In this document: in pieces, positions 26,719-35,529 of the stretch
Position numbering within the stretch: the first letter of the stretch is position 1
Layout of the letters: every line of letters starts with the position of its first letter
Notes under the pieces: generated by a model
The model's input: the letters and a program-made list of their open reading frames with translations, nothing else
Databases searched by the model: none
Told to the model about the DNA's origin: nothing
Origin: RYN-428 sp035551995
GTDB taxonomy: Bacteria; Planctomycetota; Phycisphaerae; Tepidisphaerales; Tepidisphaeraceae
Reading direction: 5' to 3'
DNA length: 64,000 bases
Assembly: GCA_035551995.1 (NCBI GenBank)
Contig: DASZME010000096.1
Span: 36,661-100,660, forward strand
Program-made: the position numbers and the translations under genes

Positions 26719-28095
26719 ATGGCCTGGCTCGATTCACCGGCGCATGTCAGCGGATCGTCGCTGCCGCAATCCCCTCCGCGCGACGCGCGCCCCCAGCGCC
26801 TTCGCGTCCTGTTCATACATCCGGCGTTTCCCAACCAGTTCACCGCCCTGGGGGCGGAACTCGGGAAGCGGGCCGGATTCGACTGCTACGGCATGGTTCA
26901 CCACGTCATGTCGCGCGACGCGGCGTCGGCGGGCGGTATGCGGCATTTTGTCTTCGAACCCGAAGGCCAAGCCACCCCAGACGGATATGCGTTTACCAAT
27001 CCGTTCGAATCCGGCGTCCGCAATGCCCGCGGCATCGCACGATCCTTGCGGCTCATCAAACACGCCTATCCGTTTGACGCCGTCGTCGGTCACGCCGGTT
27101 TTGGTTCGACCCTGTATCTGCGAAGCTTGATCGACGCTGCGATCATTTCTTACGCCGAATTCCCGGGCTACCAATGCGCGTCGGGCCGTGCGGAATTCCC
27201 GGTCGATCCGGACGTTCGGCTGGTGGGGCACGCGTGCGAGGCGCTGATCTATGGAAGCATGGCGCAGTCGGATCTTTGCGTGGTTCCATCGCGGCATGCC
27301 CGCCAATTTTATCCCCCCGCCCTGCAGCCCATGATCCGCGTTCAGCCAGAGGGCTTCCAGATGGATCCCATCACGCGTGGCGGCGCGAGCGAGAGAGAGT
27401 CTCTGGGCCTACCGAAAGAGGGGCAACTGGTGGGCTTCTTCGCCCGCACGCTTGAAGCCGTGCGCGGGTTTGACGTCTTCGTCGAGGTGGCTCGATCGCT
27501 TCATCAGTCAGATCCATCGCTTCACTTCGTCGTCATCGGCGACGATCAGTCCATCTACGGAAGCGAAATGCGCTATCTCGGCGGTAAAACATTCATGGAT
27601 CATACCTGCCGGCGGCTGGGCGTTCCCATGTCGCTGCTGCACTGGCGACGGACGATGCCATACGAGCGATTTCGCCGCCATTTGGCATGCCTGGATTTGG
27701 CCGTGCTCCCCACTTTCGAAGGCGCCGCCAACTGGAGTATTTTTGAAGCAATGGTCGCGGGACTTCCCATCATCGCTTCCAACCGTTGCTTCATTCCCGA
27801 GATCATGCGTGACGGCGTCGAGGGAATTCTGCTCGATCCCGGCGATTACGCCCAGTTCGTCTCGGCCGCCCGCGACCTGTTATGCCATCGCGAAAAGGCC
27901 GCCGCGCTGGGCCGGGCCGCACGGCTGCGGGCGAGCCGCGATTTTTCCGTGAGTCGCGCCGCGGACGGATATGCGCAAATCATCCTTGATGCCGTCGCGT
28001 TGCGTCGCCAGGCGGCTGGACAAACGTTGATTGCGGATCGATCGGCGTCCGGTAAATTTTCCGGCACGGAACTCGACAGTGGACGCGGCGCATGA
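26719..28095 (+). CDS. Glycosyltransferase family 4 (GT-B) protein inside the eCIS operon
   Basis: The 458-aa protein has a GT-B layout: an N-terminal Rossmann domain beginning RLRVLFIHPAFPNQFTALG, a second domain starting QLVGFFARTLEAVRGFDVFV, and the donor-sugar motif FEGAANWSIFEAMVAGLPII with the conserved Glu pair spacing (E...FEAM). HWRRTMPYERFRRHLACLDL corresponds to the usual nucleotide-sugar region. The downstream gene starts inside its stop codon (ATGA), so it is co-translated with the tape-measure candidate and belongs to the operon. It may glycosylate the fibre or sheath surface. Sugar and acceptor are unknown. Confidence 0.88.
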   Translation: MAWLDSPAHVSGSSLPQSPPRDARPQRLRVLFIHPAFPNQFTALGAELGKRAGFDCYGMVHHVMSRDAASAGGMRHFVFEPEGQATPDGYAFTNPFESGVRNARGIARSLRLIKHAYPFDAVVGHAGFGSTLYLRSLIDAAIISYAEFPGYQCASGRAEFPVDPDVRLVGHACEALIYGSMAQSDLCVVPSRHARQFYPPALQPMIRVQPEGFQMDPITRGGASERESLGLPKEGQLVGFFARTLEAVRGFDVFVEVARSLHQSDPSLHFVVIGDDQSIYGSEMRYLGGKTFMDHTCRRLGVPMSLLHWRRTMPYERFRRHLACLDLAVLPTFEGAANWSIFEAMVAGLPIIASNRCFIPEIMRDGVEGILLDPGDYAQFVSAARDLLCHREKAAALGRAARLRASRDFSVSRAADGYAQIILDAVALRRQAAGQTLIADRSASGKFSGTELDSGRGA

Positions 28096-30032
28096 AAATT
28101 CAACCGGGCAAAACCTACATCCGCAACCTTCGCGTTCGCTCTCCCGCGACCGATCGGCTTCGCCTGCAGACCCGGTATGCCGCCGCTTTATCATCCTTCG
28201 ATTTGCATCCGCCCAATCTGAGTCTGCACGCCATTTTGGTCGTTCGCCATGCACGGACCGTGCATCGACCTTTCCATCCACTCCAACGCGCGATGTGGGA
28301 AGGGAGCGTGCGGGCGAATCTTGAGGTCGCGGTACGCGAAGCGGCGCGGCCTGGCCGTGGCGAAAATGCCGCCGGCGCCAACGTGATCTTGTTCAATGAC
28401 GAGACGGAACTACTGGCCGCCATCGCGTGCGATTTTCTGGACGGCCTCATATGGAGCCGCTGGTGGTGGCCGAGCATACTGGGAACCGACGAAATAACGC
28501 GCTCGGTACAGCGCCTATGGCAGGAGCATTCTCTTTTTGTTCCGGCGGCGATGGCGCAATTGGCCGATGCGGGGCGGGTCCTGAAGTTTGCCCGTGCTCT
28601 CGCGGACGACCACGTCCGTGGAATTCTCTCCGCCGTGAGCTACGCCACCGGCGGACAAGCGCTACAAACGGCCTTTGCCGGTGATCTCCAAAACGCGACG
28701 GGCGGCCTCGGGAGTGGATCGGCGCCGCTTGCGCCCTGGCAACATGCGGCTCCCGAGGCCCTCCATACCGGGGTGTCAGCAGCCAGGGAAGCGCTCATAG
28801 GATTAAGCCTGATGGCGCATCGCGCGCCGCACCTTGTTGCATCGTCGGCGTTTCTCGCTGGCGCCATCCAGTGGGCAGCCGGCAATGCAGGCATCGGCGT
28901 AAAAGACATCGCGGCGACTGCCCTGGCCGACACCGGCACGACACCCTCTCACACTGACGGGCCACCCGTTCGGACCCCAGCCCCCGGCGTATCCGACACG
29001 ACCGGCGCCTCGCCGAAGTTTGATGATGGTGCTGATGGGCCGAGACGGCATCGTCGGCGTACACCTGCGCCGGCGAGTCACCCATTCGCCACATCGTCGC
29101 CAGCCTCCCACGCATCGCCGGCGCCGGTGGCTAATCCGATTCTTCCCGGTCCGACCGAGGCATTACCGGCAGCCGGATCCGGAGGACAACTGCCGCCAGA
29201 TGCGGGGGCCCAGCCGATTCACGCGAATAACGACACCCCAATTGATACCGCCGACGCTCTTTCCGAGACGTCCGGGAAGGCGTCGCGGGGCGCCGTAACG
29301 CATACGGCATGGGGTGGCGTGCTATACCTCGTCAACGTCGGCCTGCGGCTGGGGATCTATTCCGATTTTACCACGCCGCGAACGCCGGGCATCGCTCTGC
29401 CGATCTGGGATTTCATGGCGATGTTGGCCGAACGAATAGGCGGATCGCAATTTCGGGATGATCCATTGTGGTCTCTTCTGTCGGCCTTGTCGGGTCGGCG
29501 CGGACGATCGCCGGGTGAAGAATTCGATCCCCCCGGCGAATGGCGGATCGCGGCTGATTGGCTGGCGCCGTTCCGTGGCGAGCGGCCGTGGCGGTGGACG
29601 GTGAAAACCGGCAGGATGCTTGTCATGCATCCCGCCGGGTTTTATGTGGTGGATGTGCCGTGGACGACACCGTCGCCGGACGTGGCTCTATTGCAGAACG
29701 ACGCGCTGGCCGAGTACCGCGATCTGATGGCGCCTGCTCCGGTGTGGGACGAATTGTTGGAGGCGCCGGTTGGCGATACGCCGCTGGCGCGCTGGATGGG
29801 ATGGCTGGCGCCCTATGTGCGGATGCGATTGGCGGCCGCGCTTGACGTGGAAGTCGAGGAAGTCGGCGGGCTTTTCTTTCGCCGCGCGGCGAAGGTATAT
29901 GTATCGGCGACGCATCTTGACGCGGTGTTTCGCCTTGATGATCTTCCGATCGAAATCCGAAGGGCCGGTCTTGATAGGAACCCCGGCTGGGTTCCGGCGG
30001 CGGGACGCGTGGTGGCGTTCCATTACGAATGA
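28092..30032 (+). CDS. Probable CIS tape-measure protein (Afp14/Pvc14-like)
   Basis: The 646-aa length, and the place directly before the AAA+ ATPase, match Afp14/Pvc14. The N-terminus (KTYIRNLRVRSPATDRLRLQ, then LSLHAILVVRHAR) resembles the start of that family, and WGGVLYLVNVGLRLGIYSDF followed by DPLWSLLSAL is the family's most recognisable motif. Between them is a 150-residue low-complexity Pro/Ala/Thr linker at about residues 285-395, where base composition stays high. The C-terminal half (DVALLQNDALAEYRDLMAP, a LDVEVEEVGGLFFRRAAKVY strand) is compact. The protein would set sheath/tube length. I rate the family call as moderate because it rests on motif memory. Confidence 0.6.
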   Translation: MKIQPGKTYIRNLRVRSPATDRLRLQTRYAAALSSFDLHPPNLSLHAILVVRHARTVHRPFHPLQRAMWEGSVRANLEVAVREAARPGRGENAAGANVILFNDETELLAAIACDFLDGLIWSRWWWPSILGTDEITRSVQRLWQEHSLFVPAAMAQLADAGRVLKFARALADDHVRGILSAVSYATGGQALQTAFAGDLQNATGGLGSGSAPLAPWQHAAPEALHTGVSAAREALIGLSLMAHRAPHLVASSAFLAGAIQWAAGNAGIGVKDIAATALADTGTTPSHTDGPPVRTPAPGVSDTTGASPKFDDGADGPRRHRRRTPAPASHPFATSSPASHASPAPVANPILPGPTEALPAAGSGGQLPPDAGAQPIHANNDTPIDTADALSETSGKASRGAVTHTAWGGVLYLVNVGLRLGIYSDFTTPRTPGIALPIWDFMAMLAERIGGSQFRDDPLWSLLSALSGRRGRSPGEEFDPPGEWRIAADWLAPFRGERPWRWTVKTGRMLVMHPAGFYVVDVPWTTPSPDVALLQNDALAEYRDLMAPAPVWDELLEAPVGDTPLARWMGWLAPYVRMRLAAALDVEVEEVGGLFFRRAAKVYVSATHLDAVFRLDDLPIEIRRAGLDRNPGWVPAAGRVVAFHYE

Positions 30033-30046
30033 TAGAGGAGGAGTCC

Positions 30047-32119
30047 ATGCCTCAGACAATCCCCCCGCTCGCCGACATGCCGCAAACGGCCGCGTCGCAT
30101 TTTGCGCTGTGGTTTTATGACGCCGTGCTGGATGTCGTCGCCCAGGCCGTGCGGACGGATGGATCGTATGCCAAGGCGATCGAACGATTTCCATTTCTTG
30201 ACGGCTATTGCCTGGAGATCGCGGCGGCGGCGTCGATTCGGCCCGAATCACATGGCGCCGTTTTGCAATGGCGTCAAGCGACCGCCGAGTGGGAATCGAG
30301 TGTGGCGGGACACCTGCCGTTGCGAGCCGTGCGAGTAGCGGCAGGGCTCGAGCCATCGGCGGTGCGAATGCTGATGTGCATCGGAATGGCCGAGGAAGAC
30401 GTTCGGTTTGGGCATGTCTTCGCGTATTTTCAGGGAACGCCGGGGCAGCATCGCCCTACCGCCGGTCTGATGACGTCCTGGCCGACATCGACCGACGCCG
30501 GGCAGGCGCGAACGGATTTAAGAAAATTGCTCGACGGGGGTCTGGTGCTGGCGATCAATCCCGAGGCGCCGCGGGCGGAATGGACGCTGCAAACGCCATG
30601 GGCGCTGTGGGACGCCTTGCGCGGCGACGTCGTGCAAAAACCGCTGCCTTGGGCGTCATATGTCGCTCCGGAAACCGTTAATCCACTGGCCCGCTTGCTC
30701 GTTCCGGAACGGCTTCGATCGACGTTGGCCGCCGCGCCCGCGCTGTTGATGGAGAAGCAGGCGGCCACGGTCATTATTCGCGGTCCGCTGCATAACGGCC
30801 GTCGAACGGCGCTGGCCGCCATCGCCCGCGAGATTGGGCGCGGAGTTCTTGAGGTCCAAGGACTCGGCCGGCCGGAAGAACAGCGCGCCAAGTTAATTGG
30901 CCCTCTGGCGACCGCACTCCATGCGATGCCGATTTTCGCGTGCGCGTCGGGACCGGGCGAAGTAACCGATTTGCCGCACCTCCCTGCATACGATGGCCCC
31001 GTGGGCGTCGCCATGGGATTGCAAGGCGGCTTGAGCGGGCCATGGGCGGAGCGCGCGATCGCCATCGAATCGCCGATGCCCGAGCGACAGACCCGTCGTC
31101 GCCTTTGGCGCCAGGCATTGCATGGCGCGACGCAATACGCCGATGAGTTAGCCCACCATTTCCGCATGACCAGCGGCAATATCATGCGCTCGGCCGTGCT
31201 GGCAAAAGGCCAGGCATTGCTGGAAGGCCGAAACGATGTTACGCCTTGCGACGTGCGCCTGGGGACGCGCGCGCTGCACGGCCAGGTCCTCGACACGCTC
31301 GCCGTTCGTTTGGAGACCACCGGGGACTGGTCGCATTTGGCTGTCGCCGACGAGACCGACCACGAACTAAAGGGATTGGAAAGCCGGTGCCGAAATCGCG
31401 AGCGGCTGCATGACGCGGTCGGCGCGGCCTTGTCGTCGCAGGTGAACGCTGGGGTGAGGGCGTTGTTTTCCGGACCCAGCGGCACCGGCAAAACGATGGC
31501 CGCACGGATACTGTCGTCCGTACTGGAGAAGGACTTATACCGCCTGGATTTGTCCGCCGTCGTGAATAAGTACATCGGCGAAACCGAAAAACAGCTTGGA
31601 CAGGTTTTTTCCGCGGTGGAGGAGCTTGATGTGATTTTGCTGATCGACGAGGGTGATGCGCTTTTGACTCAACGCACCGCCGTCACGTCGAGCAACGATC
31701 GATACGCCAACCTCGAAACCAACTACCTGCTTCAGCGGCTCGAGGCGTTTGGAGGAATAGTTGTAATTACGACCAACGCCGGAGACAGGATTGATTCGGC
31801 GTTTCGCCGCCGAATCGACGTCACGGTGGAGTTTCGTGCGCCCAGCGCGACGGAGCGGTGGGAGGTTTGGAACAGCCATCTTTCCGCGGACCACAAAGTG
31901 GACGCTGATTATCTGGGCGAGGTATCGCAGCGCTGCACGCTGACAGGCGGTCAGATTCGCAACGCCGCTTTGCATGCCTCGCTTTTGGCGATGGAGAACG
32001 GCCGCATTATCACGGCCCAGCACCTGGAGTCGGCGGTGCAGAGAGAATATCGCAAGGCCGGCGCGGTCTGCCCATTGCGGGCGACGCGGGCGCCAGTGCG
32101 AACGGGTGGCACGGGATGA
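30047..32119 (+). CDS. AAA+ ATPase of the eCIS (Afp15/Pvc15-like)
   Basis: The 690-aa protein starts at an ATG with GGAGGAG five bases upstream; an earlier ATG at 30029 overlaps the previous stop. Walker A is GPSGTGKT (residues 476-483) and Walker B is ILLIDEGDA with Asp534-Glu535. The sensor region reads VVITTNAGDRIDSAFRRRID with arginine fingers, close to the CDC48/spastin-like class. The N-terminal 450 residues hold a degenerate second nucleotide-binding-like region. In Afp/PVC this ATPase is needed for assembly or cargo loading. It is joined to the cargo gene by an ATGA overlap. Confidence 0.93.
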   Translation: MPQTIPPLADMPQTAASHFALWFYDAVLDVVAQAVRTDGSYAKAIERFPFLDGYCLEIAAAASIRPESHGAVLQWRQATAEWESSVAGHLPLRAVRVAAGLEPSAVRMLMCIGMAEEDVRFGHVFAYFQGTPGQHRPTAGLMTSWPTSTDAGQARTDLRKLLDGGLVLAINPEAPRAEWTLQTPWALWDALRGDVVQKPLPWASYVAPETVNPLARLLVPERLRSTLAAAPALLMEKQAATVIIRGPLHNGRRTALAAIAREIGRGVLEVQGLGRPEEQRAKLIGPLATALHAMPIFACASGPGEVTDLPHLPAYDGPVGVAMGLQGGLSGPWAERAIAIESPMPERQTRRRLWRQALHGATQYADELAHHFRMTSGNIMRSAVLAKGQALLEGRNDVTPCDVRLGTRALHGQVLDTLAVRLETTGDWSHLAVADETDHELKGLESRCRNRERLHDAVGAALSSQVNAGVRALFSGPSGTGKTMAARILSSVLEKDLYRLDLSAVVNKYIGETEKQLGQVFSAVEELDVILLIDEGDALLTQRTAVTSSNDRYANLETNYLLQRLEAFGGIVVITTNAGDRIDSAFRRRIDVTVEFRAPSATERWEVWNSHLSADHKVDADYLGEVSQRCTLTGGQIRNAALHASLLAMENGRIITAQHLESAVQREYRKAGAVCPLRATRAPVRTGGTG

Positions 32120-35100
32120 CGACAATCGCGGTCCAACGCTCGCCCACTCCACAAGCGGCGCCGCTTCCCAAGCGGTCGTCGGAGCCTCTTCGATCGCCCT
32201 CCGGCGCCGGGCCTCCGGTCGCGCTGAAAAGCGCGCCGCCGGCGATTCAGCTTCGACGACTCATGGCGCCCCAAACGGCCCAGGTCACGTCCGCGGCCCT
32301 GGTCGCGCAAAGGGCGCCGACGGCTTCCTCGTCCAAAAAATTCGAGGAAGAGGAACTTTCGACGACTCCGAAACGGGTGATGCGCATGCCGGAAGGGGTG
32401 CAGGCGTCACTGCTGGTTTCGTCGCCGAAGGATCCCGCCGAAGAAGAAGCCCATTCCACCGCCAAACGGGTCATGCGCATGCCCGATTCAGGCGGCCCGC
32501 GCGTTTCATTGCTTGGCCGCGGCGCATCTTCGGCCATGCTTTACCGCCAGTCTGACGGTTCGCCCAACGTCTCCCCGAACCTGTCGGCCGACATCCAATC
32601 TCGCACCGGCGGCGGGGCGCCGCTGCCGGTCGGCGTGCGAAGTTTCATGGAGCCACGCTTCGGCGCCGACTTCGGCGGCGTGCGCGTGCATACCGACGGC
32701 CATGCCGACCGCCTCAACAGGCAACTCGGCGCCCAGGCCTTCGCCGTCGGCCCCAACCTCTTCTTCGGCGCAGGCAAGTTTCGCCCTGATTCCCATGACG
32801 GCAAGGAACTCATCGCCCACGAGCTGACGCACACGATTCAACAAGGAGCGTCCCCGCAAAACATTGGCGGAATGGTCAACCGCAGCGTTGAGCCTGAAGT
32901 ATCGGCGGTCGTGCCGATTCAGGTGCAGCGCCTTTTCGGCCTTGACCTTGATCCGCTCGATTTTCTCGCCAAACACGCGAATGACATCCCCGGCTTTCGG
33001 CTATTGACGATCGTCCTTGGATTCAATCCGATTAACATGAGCCCTGTCGATCACAGCGCCGCCAATATTCTCCGGGCGCTGATCGAAATTATTCCCGGCG
33101 GCGCCCTGATCCGGCAGGCGCTCGATAACGCCGGCGTTTTCGACAAGGTCGGGGCCTGGGTCGAGCAGCAGATCACCGTGCTGGGATCGATCGGCGATTC
33201 CATCGTCAAAGCGGTAAAGGCATTCGTCTCTTCCCTGAAAATCTCCGATATCGGCAGCCCGTCGGACGTCATCGATCGCGCCAAGCAGATCTTCACGGCG
33301 CCGGTCGATCAGATCAAAAGTTTTGCCGCGGGGCTGGTGGACGGGATCATTCAGTTCATCAAGGATGCGATCCTTAAGCCGATCGCCAAGCTTGCCCAGG
33401 GCACGCCCGGGTACGATTTGCTTAAGGGAGTCTTGGGGAAAGACCCCATCACCGATGAGCCGGTGGAAAGAAGCGCCCAGACGCTGCTTGGTCCATTCCT
33501 GAAGCTGATCGGGCAGGAAGAGGTGTGGGACAATATTCAGAAAGGCAACGCGATTCCGCGCTGCTGGGCATGGCTCCAGAAAAATATGGGCCAACTCAAG
33601 GGATTCGTCCAACAGATTCCCGGCCTATTCGTCGCCGCCTTCAAGGCCCTCCAGCTGTCTGATATTATTAACTTCTCTCAGGCGTTCGATAAGCTGCGCG
33701 GCATTTTCGGCGGCTTCCTCGGAAAATTCACCGATTGGGGATTGAATGCCATCTGGACCTTGCTCGAAATTGTCTTTGATGCCATCAGCCCTAAGGCGCT
33801 GGCGTACATCAAGAAAACCGGGCCGGCCCTCAAGAGCATTTTCAAGAACCCCCTGCCGTTCGTCGGCAACCTGGTCCGAGCCGCCAAACTGGGCTTCCAA
33901 CAATTCGGCGACCATTTCACCACCCATCTCAAGACGGGACTGATCGAGTGGCTCACCGGTTCGCTGCCGGGCGTCTACATTCCGACCGCCATCTCCTTGC
34001 CCGAAATCGGCAAGTTCGCCTTGAGCGTCCTCGGCATCAGCTGGGCGCAGATTCGCGGCAAAATCGTCAAGGCGCTGGGCCCCAACGGCGAAGCAATCAT
34101 GAAAGGGCTGGAAACCGGCTTCGACGTCGTCGTTGCGCTGGTAAAGGGCGGCCCCGCCGCCGCGTGGGACATCATCAAGGAAAAAATAGGCGACCTGCAA
34201 ACGATGGTCATCGGCGGCATCACCGATTTCGTCATCGATATCGTCGTCAAGAAGGCGATCCCCAAGCTGATCAGCCTGTTCATTCCCGGCGCCGGCTTCG
34301 TCTCGGCGATCATCTCTATTTACGACACCGTCAAAACGCTGTACGAGCGGCTCTCCAACTTAATCGCGGTGGTGACCGGCTTCATCGACTCGATGGTCGC
34401 CATCGCCAGTGGCGCCATTGGCGCCGCCGCCACCAAAGTCGAGGGCATCCTGGCCGGACTACTTTCATTGGCGATCAATCTCTTTGCCAGCTTAATCGGA
34501 TTGGGCAATGTCGCCGAGAAGATCATGAAGGTGATCGAAAAGGTGCGAGCCTTTATCGATAAAGCGCTGGATACGGCAATCAACTTTATCATTGGGAAGG
34601 CGAAGACTTTTATCGCGAAACTGTTCGGGAACGATACGAGCGGGAAGCCGAGCGCGGACTCAGGTCATGACGCTAGAATCGTGGCAGGACTTGCCGCGAT
34701 TGATCGAGAGGACGCACGCTACGCGCAGGATGGCGCGATTGAAAAGACGGACGCGCTGAAGGTCGTGGCGACGGTTTCTAAAGAGCACAAGGTTTTTACG
34801 TCGCTGGTGGTTGTTGACGCGGGCGAGACATGGGACTATGAATTCACTGCAAGTCCTAAGCAAGTGAAGAAAGGGCCTAAACATCCAAAGGCGATAAAAC
34901 CAAAGGGCGACGGAAAGGATTATCAGCGGATTCTCAGTGGCAAACTCCTCGATCTTTCGGACTTCGCTAATGTAGTCTCGAAAAGGTTCCCAAGTCGCAC
35001 GCTCCAGGCGGGTTTTAAGGATTTGAAGGGCAAGACGAACGCCGAACGCGCTCGATCCGGAAAGTCTCCAGTCTTAGCGGACGGAACACTCGTAGAACTT

Positions 35101-35316
35101 CACCATACGGGTCAGGATTTCTTTAGCCCGCTCATTGAGATCAGTTCCAGCTTTCATCAAAGTGTCGGCGATGATCCGGACTTTCATCCATCCACCGGCG
35201 ACCCTGGTTACCTGAGTTGGCGCGGCGAAGTTGCGTTGCAGAACGGGAAAATTCGCAAACTCGGCGATATATATAACTCGATCCGCCGCAACTACTGGAA
35301 AAATCGTGGGTTTTGA
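32116..35316 (+). CDS. eCIS cargo toxin: DUF4157 head, long helical middle, C-terminal LHH nuclease
   Basis: The 1066-aa protein is a modular toxin. Residues 1-150 are a disordered Pro/Ser/Arg region with two copies of KRVMRMP. DUF4157 spans about 165-245 (VRSFMEPRFGADFGGVRVHT) with a zinc-metalloprotease-like HELTH at 235-239. Residues about 270-850 are hydrophobic and amphipathic helices (e.g. GYDLLKGVLGKDPITDEPVE), likely for packing or membrane interaction. The tip, DGTLVELHHTGQ with Leu995-His996-His997 and RRNYWKNR at the end, matches the LHH family of HNH/Endonuclease VII nucleases. The start overlaps the ATPase stop by four bases. Nuclease activity and delivery are inferred. Confidence 0.88.
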   Translation: MTTIAVQRSPTPQAAPLPKRSSEPLRSPSGAGPPVALKSAPPAIQLRRLMAPQTAQVTSAALVAQRAPTASSSKKFEEEELSTTPKRVMRMPEGVQASLLVSSPKDPAEEEAHSTAKRVMRMPDSGGPRVSLLGRGASSAMLYRQSDGSPNVSPNLSADIQSRTGGGAPLPVGVRSFMEPRFGADFGGVRVHTDGHADRLNRQLGAQAFAVGPNLFFGAGKFRPDSHDGKELIAHELTHTIQQGASPQNIGGMVNRSVEPEVSAVVPIQVQRLFGLDLDPLDFLAKHANDIPGFRLLTIVLGFNPINMSPVDHSAANILRALIEIIPGGALIRQALDNAGVFDKVGAWVEQQITVLGSIGDSIVKAVKAFVSSLKISDIGSPSDVIDRAKQIFTAPVDQIKSFAAGLVDGIIQFIKDAILKPIAKLAQGTPGYDLLKGVLGKDPITDEPVERSAQTLLGPFLKLIGQEEVWDNIQKGNAIPRCWAWLQKNMGQLKGFVQQIPGLFVAAFKALQLSDIINFSQAFDKLRGIFGGFLGKFTDWGLNAIWTLLEIVFDAISPKALAYIKKTGPALKSIFKNPLPFVGNLVRAAKLGFQQFGDHFTTHLKTGLIEWLTGSLPGVYIPTAISLPEIGKFALSVLGISWAQIRGKIVKALGPNGEAIMKGLETGFDVVVALVKGGPAAAWDIIKEKIGDLQTMVIGGITDFVIDIVVKKAIPKLISLFIPGAGFVSAIISIYDTVKTLYERLSNLIAVVTGFIDSMVAIASGAIGAAATKVEGILAGLLSLAINLFASLIGLGNVAEKIMKVIEKVRAFIDKALDTAINFIIGKAKTFIAKLFGNDTSGKPSADSGHDARIVAGLAAIDREDARYAQDGAIEKTDALKVVATVSKEHKVFTSLVVVDAGETWDYEFTASPKQVKKGPKHPKAIKPKGDGKDYQRILSGKLLDLSDFANVVSKRFPSRTLQAGFKDLKGKTNAERARSGKSPVLADGTLVELHHTGQDFFSPLIEISSSFHQSVGDDPDFHPSTGDPGYLSWRGEVALQNGKIRKLGDIYNSIRRNYWKNRGF

Positions 35317-35529
35317 CGTGCGTTGCGTGGAACGGGAAGACTGACGGGAAAAGAAGGCGGGACGTCTCTGAATTACTGTTTTTCATTCTGCGCGATGCAT
35401 CAATATTCGGACGGGGCCGTCTTGCATTGCCACAGAGAGTCAGATCCGGGAATAAAACCGAAACGTAGCTATTGTTCGTATACTACCTACGTCCGGGTTT
35501 CATTCCTCGACCCGCCGACCGATCAGCCT
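35317..35529. other. Gap after the cargo gene; no immunity gene visible
   Basis: The 213 bases between the cargo gene and the convergent glycosyltransferase gene are AT-richer than the operon. I see no frame on either strand with a ribosome binding site and protein-like sequence long enough to encode an immunity protein. No convincing hairpin plus T run was found either, although transcripts from both sides must end here. Confidence 0.5.

Noticed and set aside
4991..35316. Contractile prophage (myovirus) instead of an eCIS
   Set aside because: No capsid, portal, terminase, lysis or integrase genes are present, while DUF4255, two sheaths, the AAA+ ATPase and DUF4157 cargo are specific to eCIS.
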